Source of the DNA: JAZPYZ01 sp045544455
GTDB taxonomy: Bacteria; Bacillota; Clostridia; Oscillospirales; Acutalibacteraceae
Length of the DNA stretch: 64,000 nucleotides
Assembly (NCBI GenBank): GCA_045544455.1
Contig: JAZPYZ010000008.1
Location: 35,879-99,878, forward strand
Direction of reading: 5' to 3'
Shown: in pieces, positions 16,468 to 23,256 of the stretch
Numbering within the stretch: position 1 is the first letter of the stretch
Layout: each line of letters starts with the position of its first letter
Notes under the pieces: model-generated
Databases searched by the model: none
What the model saw: the letters and a program-made list of their open reading frames with translations, nothing else
Told to the model about the DNA's origin: nothing
Made by a program: the position numbers and the translations under genes

Positions 16468-18090
16468 ATGACCATTGGGCAAAAAATCACCAGTTTACGG
16501 ATAGCTGCCGATATTTCGCAAGAACAATTGGCAGAAAAAATATCGGTATCTCGTCAATCGGTTTCTAAATGGGAAATGGATCAAGCACTTCCGCAGATTG
16601 ATAAAGTATTGCAGTTGTGTGAATTGTTTGATATTTCGACCGATGAGTTGTTGCATGATAAAATCGCCATTCATCGGACGGCGCCCGGCGTACCGTATCA
16701 AAACAAATATTTTGGTACGGATGGATTTCGCGGCGAAGCGAATGTGGATCTAACCTCTATGCAGGCTTATAAGGTCGGTCGCTTTTTGGGATGGTATTAC
16801 TCGTCGACATTGTCCGGCTGTCATAAAGCCGGGTATCGACCGCGTATTGTCATTGGGAAAGATACACGACGTTCCAGTTATATGCTCGAATATTCGATCG
16901 TGGCCGGGATTACGGCGTCTGGTGCGGATGCATATATGTTGCATGTTACGACTACACCGAGTGTATCTTATGTCACTAGACAAGATGAGTTTGATTGCGG
17001 TATCATGATCACTGCATCGCATAACCCGTTCCATGATAACGGAATCAAGGTGATCAACCGGTACGGTGAAAAGTTGGATGACGCCACCACTGCGTTGATT
17101 GAAGCTTATATTGATGGGGATATGAAAACGTTGGGGGTATCGGGTTCGGATCTGCCGCTGGCCAGTCGTGAAAAACTCGGTTGTATTGTGGATTATGTGG
17201 CCGGACGTAACCGATATGTGGCGTATTTGATCTCGGTAGCATCCCATTCGTACAAGAACTTAAAGATTGGTCTGGATTGCGCGAACGGCGCATCGTGGAT
17301 GATTGCCAAATCGGTATTCGGTGCGCTTGGCGCTCAAACGGTGGTGATCGGTGCGGATCCGGATGGATTGAATATCAATAACGGATGTGGTTCGACACAT
17401 ATGGAAAATCTGTGTCGTTTGGTGAAAGAACAACATCTCGATTTGGGTTTTGCGTTTGATGGAGATGCCGATCGCTGTATTGCTGTGGATGGTAACGGTC
17501 AGGTGATCGATGGCGATAAAATGTTGTACGTTCTGGGCAAACGGCTGAAATCGCGCGGTATGTTAAACGGCGATACGGTTGTGGCGACTATTATGTCCAA
17601 CAGTGGATTGATCAGCAGTTTAGCGGATGTCGGCATTCGATGTGAACAAACTACTGTCGGCGACCGATTTGTGTATGAATGTATGCAGAAAAACGATTAT
17701 GCACTCGGTGGCGAACAAACTGGTCATGTTATTCTTAAAAAATATGCGACTACCGGTGATGGCTTGCTGACGGCCATTATGATTGCCGAAGAGGTGTGCG
17801 ACTCGAAAATGTCGTTAGCCGAATTGGTTGCACCAATCAAATTGTATCCTCAGGTAACCCGAAGCATCCGCGTCAAGGATAAATCGGCGGTGCTGAGCGA
17901 TGCGGATGTGTTGGCAGAAAAGCAAGCGATCGAAACGCTGATCGACGGTAAAGGTCGAGTGCTGCTTCGTCAAAGCGGAACCGAATCGGTGATTCGCGTC
18001 ATGATCGAAAGCGAAAGCGAAGAACAATGTCGCGAATATGCGGATCGCATAGTTGCCGTTATGGCGAAAAAAGGTCATTGTACCAACTAA
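16468..18090 (+). CDS. XRE-type HTH domain fused to a complete GlmM-like phosphohexomutase
   Basis: A 540-residue fusion. Residues 1-62 are a Cro/CI-type helix-turn-helix (ISQEQLAEKISVSRQSVSKW, then the second half ELFDISTDELL). After a ~15-residue linker, residues ~78-535 form a full alpha-D-phosphohexomutase starting KYFGTDGFRG. All catalytic features are present: TASHNP with catalytic Ser184, the metal loop DGDADR (331-336), GGEQTGH (414-420) and RQSGTE (501-506). The last two resemble GlmM rather than phosphomanno- or phosphoglucomutase. It lies 57 bp before nagB and is probably co-transcribed with it. The likely role is a mutase that senses glucosamine phosphates and regulates amino-sugar genes; DNA binding and substrate are inferred. 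An AAAGAAAGGTG ribosome site supports the ATG. Confidence 0.85.
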   Translation: MTIGQKITSLRIAADISQEQLAEKISVSRQSVSKWEMDQALPQIDKVLQLCELFDISTDELLHDKIAIHRTAPGVPYQNKYFGTDGFRGEANVDLTSMQAYKVGRFLGWYYSSTLSGCHKAGYRPRIVIGKDTRRSSYMLEYSIVAGITASGADAYMLHVTTTPSVSYVTRQDEFDCGIMITASHNPFHDNGIKVINRYGEKLDDATTALIEAYIDGDMKTLGVSGSDLPLASREKLGCIVDYVAGRNRYVAYLISVASHSYKNLKIGLDCANGASWMIAKSVFGALGAQTVVIGADPDGLNINNGCGSTHMENLCRLVKEQHLDLGFAFDGDADRCIAVDGNGQVIDGDKMLYVLGKRLKSRGMLNGDTVVATIMSNSGLISSLADVGIRCEQTTVGDRFVYECMQKNDYALGGEQTGHVILKKYATTGDGLLTAIMIAEEVCDSKMSLAELVAPIKLYPQVTRSIRVKDKSAVLSDADVLAEKQAIETLIDGKGRVLLRQSGTESVIRVMIESESEEQCREYADRIVAVMAKKGHCTN

Positions 18091-18147
18091 TTATGTACAT
18101 GAGCGACCATCCGGGTTCGCTTATAAATAAAATAGGAGTGAAGTATT

Positions 18148-18858
18148 ATGAAATTCATTACCACGGATACCTATGAGCAACTGAGTAAACAAGCCGCTAA
18201 CCTGATTGCGGCGCAAGTGATCTGCAAACCGAACTGCGTGTTGGGTTTGGCGACGGGATCTTCGCCGCTTGGCACCTATGCTGAATTGGCTGAGAAATAC
18301 CGTAACGGCGAAGTCGATTTTTCGGACGTGACCTCGGTAAACCTGGATGAATACGTCGGTTTGACCGGTGAACACGATCAAAGCTATCGTTATTTCATGA
18401 ATAACAACCTGTTCAAATTCATCAACATCCCGATCGAACGTACCTTTGTGCCGAACGGTTGTGCGGATGATTTGGTGAAGGAAGGTGCCGAATACGATGC
18501 GCATATCCGTGCGCTCGGCGGTATCGATCTGCAACTGCTCGGTCTTGGACTGGACGGTCATATCGGGTTTAACGAACCGGACGATGCGTTTATTGCCGAA
18601 ACCCATCCGGTTGAACTCGATCCATCTACCATCGAAGCGAACGCTCGTTTCTTTGCGTCCGAAGCTGACGTGCCGCGTTCGGCTATCACCATGGGTATGT
18701 TGTCGATCATGCAGGCGAAAAAGATCCTCTTGATTGCCAACGGCGAAAAGAAACTCGACATCCTGAAAAAAGCGATGTACGGCCCGATCACGCCCAGTGT
18801 GCCGGCGTCGATCCTGCAACTGCATCCGGATGTAACGGTTATTTACAGCAAAGCGTAA
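18148..18858 (+). CDS. nagB: glucosamine-6-phosphate deaminase NagB
   Basis: NagB converts glucosamine-6-phosphate to fructose-6-phosphate and ammonia, the entry of amino sugars into glycolysis. The 236-residue length is typical of the short Gram-positive form. LATGSSPLGTY binds phosphate, SVNLDEYVGL carries the catalytic aspartate, and LGLGLDGHIGFNEP holds the Asp-His-Glu catalytic group. The usual partner nagA is absent. The preceding gene encodes a DNA-binding GlmM-like mutase acting on related sugars. An AGGAGTG ribosome site precedes the ATG and a strong terminator follows. Confidence 0.96.
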   Translation: MKFITTDTYEQLSKQAANLIAAQVICKPNCVLGLATGSSPLGTYAELAEKYRNGEVDFSDVTSVNLDEYVGLTGEHDQSYRYFMNNNLFKFINIPIERTFVPNGCADDLVKEGAEYDAHIRALGGIDLQLLGLGLDGHIGFNEPDDAFIAETHPVELDPSTIEANARFFASEADVPRSAITMGMLSIMQAKKILLIANGEKKLDILKKAMYGPITPSVPASILQLHPDVTVIYSKA

Positions 18859-18864
18859 GAGTAT

Positions 18865-18903
18865 AAAAAAGAACCACTCAACCTCGGTGAGTGGTTCTTT
18901 TTT
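18865..18903. terminator. bidirectional intrinsic terminator after nagB
   Basis: A 16-bp inverted repeat, AAAAAAGAACCACTCA and its complement, with a 7-base loop (18881-18887). Both strands end in T-runs, serving nagB (+) and the convergent vanZ-like gene (-). Confidence 0.93.
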
Positions 18904-18913
18904 ATATATCGAA

Positions 18914-19387
18914 TCATGAATGACGTTTGGTTTGCGCTGCCAGAGCTATCAAGGCGATGAAGGTAATACCGACCACAGCGCCTAAACTATCCACAACGAT
19001 ATCGGATATCTGCATACTGCGTCCCGGCACGAACCATTGATGAATCTCGTCGGTAATCGCATATCCCAAACAGATGAGAAACGGTATCCACCAATTGTTT
19101 CGCTCGATTGACCGGTGTGACCGCACGGCCATGGAAGACAACATACCCAGTATCGCAAAACATGCAAAATGCGCGAGACTGCGGATCAATCCGGTCCACG
19201 ATACATCTGCTGAGGGGGTGGACGTAGAAACGTCGATGTGCAAAATCGATAAAATAAATTCCGTAATAGCATCGCTTAGTGCTGACGAAGCATCCGCGTC
19301 TTGTGCGGAAAATAAAAAGATGACTACCGCCCATAAGGCAGTCAAACTCCACCAAGCTGCCGAACGAAAAATACCGTTTGACTTCAT
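18914..19387 (-). CDS. VanZ family membrane protein
   Basis: A 157-residue protein with four hydrophobic segments and the VanZ family signature: an early LFSAQ after helix 1, a LAHF segment, and the conserved DEIHQWFVPGRSMQISDI with a following D..GA. VanZ itself gives low-level teicoplanin resistance, but most members are uncharacterised membrane proteins of general Bacillota and should not be read as resistance genes. The reverse-strand start has GAGGTG 6 bases upstream. It stands alone, convergent with nagB. Confidence 0.88.
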   Translation of the reverse strand: MKSNGIFRSAAWWSLTALWAVVIFLFSAQDADASSALSDAITEFILSILHIDVSTSTPSADVSWTGLIRSLAHFACFAILGMLSSMAVRSHRSIERNNWWIPFLICLGYAITDEIHQWFVPGRSMQISDIVVDSLGAVVGITFIALIALAAQTKRHS

Positions 19388-19496
19388 CGAATCACCTCGT
19401 TTTGTTAGCGTATTAGGTTATTAAACTATCCTATTCACTATACAAAAATCCTAAAAACAGTTCAAGTCTTTTTTGTAAAAAATTGCGACAAAGCAC

Positions 19497-19525
19497 TTGA
19501 CGGAAGGTAGAACGAATGCTATAAT
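19497..19525 (+). promoter_or_regulatory. promoter of tRNA-Thr
   Basis: TTGACG (19497-19502) and TATAAT (19520-19525) with 17-base spacing, 17 bases before the tRNA. Confidence 0.85.
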
Positions 19526-19542
19526 ACAAAAGCATTCGGTGC

Positions 19543-19617
19543 GCTACTGTGGCTCAATGGCAGAGCAGCTCATTCGTAATGAGCAGGTTGTCAGTTCGAT
19601 TCTGACCAGTAGCTCCA
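19543..19617 (+). tRNA. tRNA-Thr (CGT)
   Basis: The acceptor GCTACTG pairs with CAGTAGC. The anticodon arm CTCAT/ATGAG has anticodon CGT at 19575-19577. The T-arm contains GTTCGAT and CCA is encoded (19615-19617). It has its own promoter and terminator. Confidence 0.96.
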
Positions 19618-19618
19618 A

Positions 19619-19651
19619 AATCCCGTCCGCGCAAGTGGACGGGATTTTTTT
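19619..19651 (+). terminator. intrinsic terminator of tRNA-Thr
   Basis: AATCCCGTCC and GGACGGGATT form a 10-bp stem with an 8-base loop, followed by T-rich sequence. Confidence 0.92.
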
Positions 19652-19742
19652 GTAATAGATAAGCGGTAACAAGTGTTGCGGCTACGTCGGTTTTGTGCTA
19701 TGCTTGTGCTACAATAGGTACAAAAATTTTTGTTATAAATAG

Positions 19743-19771
19743 TTGTAAAAACTCCAAAAGTGTGATATACT
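19743..19771 (+). promoter_or_regulatory. promoter of the structured leader RNA and lipoprotein gene
   Basis: TTGTAA (19743-19748) and TATACT (19766-19771) with 17-base spacing. The expected start near 19778 coincides with the first arm of the long hairpin downstream. Confidence 0.65.
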
Positions 19772-19777
19772 CATCGC

Positions 19778-19948
19778 ATACCACACAAACTAAATATTCG
19801 GAATTTATTCTCGAAGTCTATTTTTACTTTGGTAAAAATGCAGACTTCTGTTTTCGCGTCTTCGAGAGAATTCCGAAAAGTTTGTGTGGTAGCAAATTGA
19901 TGTTATGCATTTTTCGGTGTGTGTAACTTCGGTTGCACACACTTTTTT
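19778..19948 (+). ncRNA. candidate structured leader RNA ending in an intrinsic terminator
   Basis: A ~170-base RNA is predicted from the promoter above. Its ends pair over 13 bp (19779-19791 with 19879-19891, ACCACACAAACT and complement). Inside is a 16-bp stem with one 2-base bulge (19799-19816 with 19860-19875), then a smaller hairpin (TTTTTAC/GTAAAAA). GAAGTCT (19813-19819) can instead pair with AGACTTC (19842-19848), so the core can refold. A UUCG-capped terminator follows (19917-19942 plus T-run), 18 bases before the lipoprotein start. It could be a cis-acting attenuator or an independent small RNA. I do not recognise a known class. Confidence 0.6.
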
Positions 19949-19966
19949 ATTTTTGGAGGAAAGAAT

Positions 19967-20626
19967 ATGAAACGTTTAATTTCATTTATTTTGTGTGTAG
20001 TCACAGTTACTTTATTTGTTACAGGATGTTCTAATAATAACAACCAAAAGCTGAATTTGGAAACTTGTTATAATTGTGGAGAACAGTATATTAGTAACAG
20101 TAATTTTTGTTCTAAGTGCGGTGCAGACTTAGAAAGTCATCGAATTGATAATGAAAATGATTCTAACACCAATATTCACGTTGATTATAGTAATTATGGC
20201 TTTATAAATAATTACGGTATGACAGAGTGGTTAGAAATTATTGAGTACAATTTCGATGATCCGCAAAATGCATATGTCGTAACGCCTATTGAACCTTTTA
20301 TAGTCAACTTCGACAGTGATTATTTACAATTGCGTCTTTTCGAGGAAGGTTTTCGCTATACGGGTGATTATAGCGCTGGTCGTTTATACGGAGATCCTTC
20401 TGCTTGGCAAGTCGTTGACAATAAAATCTTAAAACTCGATGGGGCTAATGACCTTTTATACTCAGAAGAATTGTTGGAAATACAAAAAATAGAAATTCAT
20501 TCAGAAATTCCTTTGGTTTATACTGAAGAAGATAGATTTCCAATGGTAATTCCTACATATTTTTTAGATGTTTCAAGAGATACAACTAGCAACCGCTATT
20601 ATATTAAGTCTGAATATCTCAAATGA
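19967..20626 (+). CDS. lipoprotein with zinc ribbon, function unknown
   Basis: A 219-residue predicted lipoprotein. A short basic start and hydrophobic helix lead to the lipobox VTGC (Cys23), followed by an Asn-rich linker. A zinc-ribbon with two CxxC pairs (CYNCGEQ ... CSKCGADL) follows at residues ~37-60. The remaining ~150 residues are rich in Asn, Asp and Tyr and match no family I recognise. The ATG at 19967 is chosen because of GGAGGA just upstream. Base composition is clearly more AT-rich than the neighbouring housekeeping genes, consistent with acquisition by transfer. A terminator hairpin directly upstream suggests attenuation control. Confidence 0.75.
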   Translation: MKRLISFILCVVTVTLFVTGCSNNNNQKLNLETCYNCGEQYISNSNFCSKCGADLESHRIDNENDSNTNIHVDYSNYGFINNYGMTEWLEIIEYNFDDPQNAYVVTPIEPFIVNFDSDYLQLRLFEEGFRYTGDYSAGRLYGDPSAWQVVDNKILKLDGANDLLYSEELLEIQKIEIHSEIPLVYTEEDRFPMVIPTYFLDVSRDTTSNRYYIKSEYLK

Positions 20627-20774
20627 TACTTTCCTATTTCATCAAAACAAATTAGGCAAGGCAGGAATAACCGTCATACTTTCGGCAGTCTTACTGCTTA
20701 AAAACAGAGTTTTTAACAGCATCTTCGTTAGTATGATTTTGGGTGTGTCGGTATGACTTTTGTCATACAATCAA

Positions 20775-20812
20775 AAATAGAGTTATCTCGTATTTTCGGG
20801 ATAACTCTATTT
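20775..20812 (+). terminator. hairpin, weak intrinsic terminator
   Basis: AAATAGAGTTATCTCG pairs with CGGGATAACTCTATTT around a 6-base loop (20791-20796), followed by TTGTATAT rather than a clean T-run. It may end the lipoprotein transcript. The stretch 20627-20774 holds no convincing gene. Confidence 0.5.
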
Positions 20813-20884
20813 GTATATATAACTTGAAAATGATAATAAAAAATGTTATATTAAATATAAGAAAAAGCTTGTTGTTATGCGGGA

Positions 20885-20921
20885 TTTTCAACTTGTGGAA
20901 ATCATTTCCACAAGTTGAAAA
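20885..20921. repeat. perfect 17-bp inverted repeat beside the DUF559 cassette
   Basis: TTTTCAACTTGTGGAAA (20885-20901) and its exact complement (20905-20921) are separated by TCA. It abuts the left inverted repeat of the DUF559 cassette. It could be a hairpin or a protein-binding site; the sequence alone does not say. Confidence 0.7.
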
Positions 20922-20922
20922 C

Positions 20923-20979
20923 GGGAGCCTCCCTTGCCTAAAGGGAGGTGGATTTGCCGTAGGCAAAGACGGAGGGATA
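20923..20979 (+). repeat. left inverted repeat of the DUF559 cassette
   Basis: A ~55-bp element containing CCTCCCTTGCCTAAAGGGAGG, then GATTTGCCGTAGGCAAAGACGG and GGAGGGAT. An imperfect inverted copy lies at 21349-21400. Internal complementarity (CTCCCTTGCC/AAAGGGAG) gives a hairpin. Confidence 0.75.
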
Positions 20980-21040
20980 TAATACGGAACGGAAACACAA
21001 CACAAAATTAACTGAAAACGCAAAAACACTACGAAAAAAT

Positions 21041-21346
21041 ATGACCAAAGAAGAACGACATTTGTGGTATGATTTTTTGCGTTCCTATCCTGTCCGTTTT
21101 TTACGGCAGAAAGTTATTGATAATTACATCGTAGATTTTTACTGTCACGAAGCACGGCTTATAATTGAACTCGACGGCTCACAACATTATGAAGAAAAAG
21201 GACTGTTAAAAGATAAGATTCGCACTGAAAAAATCGAAAGCAGAAATTTGACAGTAATTCGAATACCGAATAATGAAGTCAATAAAAATTTCAGAGGTGT
21301 CTGCGAATATATTGATTTGTTTATTAAAGAATCCCTCCACCGCTAA
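21041..21346 (+). CDS. DUF559 (endonuclease-like) domain protein
   Basis: A 101-residue protein of the DUF559 family, related to the very-short-patch-repair endonuclease fold. RFLRQKVIDNYIVDFYC, then ARLIIELDGSQHY, gives the conserved Asp...ELDGxQH acidic core expected for a PD-(D/E)XK-like nuclease. The frame continues upstream as KLTENAKTLRKNM, which resembles the usual start of the family, but it has no ATG, GTG or TTG before a stop at 20960. The gene has therefore either lost its normal start or uses a rare codon. It lies between two inverted repeats; function and activity are unproven. Confidence 0.75.
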   Translation: MTKEERHLWYDFLRSYPVRFLRQKVIDNYIVDFYCHEARLIIELDGSQHYEEKGLLKDKIRTEKIESRNLTVIRIPNNEVNKNFRGVCEYIDLFIKESLHR

Positions 21347-21348
21347 GA

Positions 21349-21400
21349 ATCCCTCAGTCAAAACCTACGGTTTTGCCAGCTCCCTTTAGGCAAGGGAGCC
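21349..21400 (-). repeat. right inverted repeat of the DUF559 cassette
   Basis: ATCCCTCAGTCAAAACC, CTACGGTTTTGCCAG and CTCCCTTTAGGCAAGGGAGCC form an imperfect inverted copy of 20923-20979. It starts 2 bp after the DUF559 stop codon. A further related hairpin follows at 21413-21434. Confidence 0.75.
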
Positions 21401-21412
21401 TTTGCGGTCCCC

Positions 21413-21434
21413 CTCCCTTTAGGGCAAGGGAGGC
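21413..21434. repeat. extra hairpin copy of the cassette-end motif
   Basis: CCTCCCTTT and AAGGGAGG around a short GGGC-containing loop; a third partial copy of the motif found in both cassette ends. Confidence 0.55.
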
Positions 21435-21492
21435 TGAATTTGTCCCTAATTTGACACAAGCATATATTTAAACACAGGGCGGTGATGGAGTA

Positions 21493-22586
21493 ATGAAATG
21501 CGATGCGTTATTCGAATTGATCGATCAATCAACGGAAGCCTATCTTGCCGTTTGGGAAACGGTTTGTAATATAGAAATCCCACCGATCACAAATCGGGCG
21601 TGGATGCGGTTGGTCGATATTTGGCGGACATGGCCGAGCAACGCGGATGGCGCGTAGAGCGTTTTGAACAGCCGGTATCCGGTGATGTGTTGTGCATCAC
21701 CATGAATCCGGAATCGTCTGCGCGTCCGATAACGTTTTCGGGACATATGGATACGGTGCATCCTGTGGGATCGTTTGGAACGCCGGCTGTGCATCGAGAT
21801 ACAGAAAAAATATACGGACCGGGTGTAACCGATTGCAAGGGTGGCGTGGTTGCGGCCGTTTTTGCCATGGATGTTTTGCACAGATATGGGTTTACATCGC
21901 GCCCTATACAACTTTTGCTTTCAAGTGACGAGGAAGTTGGTAGTCGATACAGCCAAAAAGCTACAATACGGTATATCTGTGAACGAGCCCAAAACTCGTT
22001 AGCTTTTTTCAACATGGAAGGACATACCGCAGGTGAAGCTTGCTTGCAAAGAAAAGGTATTATCACCTTTCTGTTTACGGTACATGGGGTGGAAGCGCAC
22101 GCGTCTAAATGTGCCAATTTAGGGGCTAATGCGATTGCAGAGGCAGCGCATAAGATTTTGGAAATCGAAAAGTTCAAGGATGCGGAAGGTGTTACTTGTT
22201 GCACGAGTGTGATCAGTGGCGGAACAACGGTCAATACGGTGCCCGGTCAATGCGAGTTTCGTGTTAACGTGCGGTTTGCCACCGCTGAGCAGAAAGAATG
22301 GATCTGTGACTATATGCAGACATTGGCCGATACGGTGTTCGTTGCAGGATGCAAAACCAACCTCGAACAGGTATCGTATCGTGCGGCTATGGAATACTCC
22401 GCTAAAAACATCGAGCTGTTAGAAACGGTCAATCGGGGATTTGCAGAAAGTGGGTTGCCTTTGCTTGCCACTAGCAAAAGAACGGGTGGCTCGGATGCGG
22501 CGGACATCACGGCATTGGGCATTCCGTGCCTGGATTCTATGGGCGTTAGAGGAGGCGATATTCATACTTCGTGTCACGATATTTAA
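21493..22586 (+). pseudogene. M20 family metallopeptidase, frameshifted and apparently C-terminally shortened
   Basis: Two overlapping frames together encode an M20 peptidase/deacylase. The first begins at ATG 21493 with a good GGAG site and gives 28 residues (ELIDQSTEAYLAVWETV). Near 21577 one base appears missing, and the homologous sequence continues in the next frame as PTDHKSGVDAVGRYL. Metal and catalytic residues remain: FSGHMDTVHP, GVTDCKGG, SSDEEVGS. The C-terminus ends early, after GGDIHT, where family members usually continue for tens of residues. A sequencing error could explain the frameshift but not the short end. A GTG at 21600 could express a 328-residue fragment. Confidence 0.75.
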
Positions 22587-22616
22587 AAAGCGATCATCGA
22601 AAGATGATCGCTTTTT
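22585..22616 (+). terminator. intrinsic terminator after the M20 gene
   Basis: AAAAAGCGATCATC and its exact complement flank a GAAA loop; the downstream arm ends in TTTTT. Confidence 0.92.
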
Positions 22617-22688
22617 GTATTCATATACTTGTTTGTGTGATGAGAATATGGTACAATTTAGTAAAAAGTAAGGAGAGGCGGGGAATAC

Positions 22689-23036
22689 ATGCCGAAATTG
22701 CTCGAAAAAATTAAGCATACGGTAGATGCAACCATACCGGATAAAGAAGAATTAACGCATGGGTTACATCCCAAAATCGATTATGCGCTTCTTATCTTGC
22801 GAAACGTATTTGTCGCACTGGCGGCATTGTTTTTTCTGGTATCGCTATGTTGGCATGAAGTGTATAACGTTTTAAAGGCGGTCGGGTATTTTTCCGGTGC
22901 AGTCGCCTATATTTTCGAGTGCCTGGCCGTTACCGACTGTTTTCAGACGAAGGTACCGCACACCGAAATGTTTATGGTCTATTGTTTTGGCCCTCTATAT
23001 ATCCTAATGGGACTTGGTTATATGTTTTGGCATTAA
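22689..23036 (+). CDS. small membrane protein of unknown function
   Basis: A 115-residue protein. A charged N-terminal ~35 residues (KLLEKIKHTVDATIPDKEEL) is followed by three hydrophobic segments at about 35-55, 62-80 and 92-112. I recognise no family. An AAGGAGAGG ribosome site lies about ten bases before the ATG. It stands between two terminators and is probably transcribed alone. Confidence 0.65.
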   Translation: MPKLLEKIKHTVDATIPDKEELTHGLHPKIDYALLILRNVFVALAALFFLVSLCWHEVYNVLKAVGYFSGAVAYIFECLAVTDCFQTKVPHTEMFMVYCFGPLYILMGLGYMFWH

Positions 23037-23079
23037 ACCGAGCAACGCTTTGAAAAGTGGAAAACTAACACACCTACGA

Positions 23080-23115
23080 AACATCCTAACACGGCTTTGT
23101 TGGGGTGTTTTTTTA
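23080..23115 (+). terminator. intrinsic terminator after the small membrane protein gene
   Basis: AACATCCTAACA pairs with TGTTGGGGTGTT over 12 bp including G-T pairs, loop CGGCTT, followed by a T-run. Confidence 0.8.
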
Positions 23116-23175
23116 TATATGTGGCGGTTTCGGTGGAAAAGTGTCTCGATTTTGCGTTTTAAACCTCTGTGCAAC

Positions 23176-23204
23176 TTGACGGTTGGTAGAATTTACTATA
23201 TAAT
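23176..23204 (+). promoter_or_regulatory. promoter of the flavin reductase/aconitase-X operon
   Basis: TTGACG (23176-23181) and TATAAT (23199-23204) with 17-base spacing, about 50 bases before the start codon. Confidence 0.8.
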
Positions 23205-23256
23205 TACTTGTTGAGAAATCAACGTTTCTTTAAAAGAACGTACAAGGGAGTTGTTT

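Noticed and set aside
18914..19387. Reading the VanZ-like gene as glycopeptide resistance
   Set aside because: No vanHAX or regulator genes are present; VanZ-like proteins are widespread in Bacillota without a resistance role.
19779..19891. Interpretation of the long inverted repeat as a MITE
   Set aside because: A promoter is positioned so that transcription starts at the first arm, and a terminator and ribosome site follow. Flanking bases give no convincing target-site duplication, so a structured RNA fits better, though a MITE origin is not excluded.
20568..20756. Open frame of 62 codons overlapping the end of the lipoprotein gene
   Set aside because: No ribosome site, low-complexity hydrophobic translation, and overlap with a better-supported gene.
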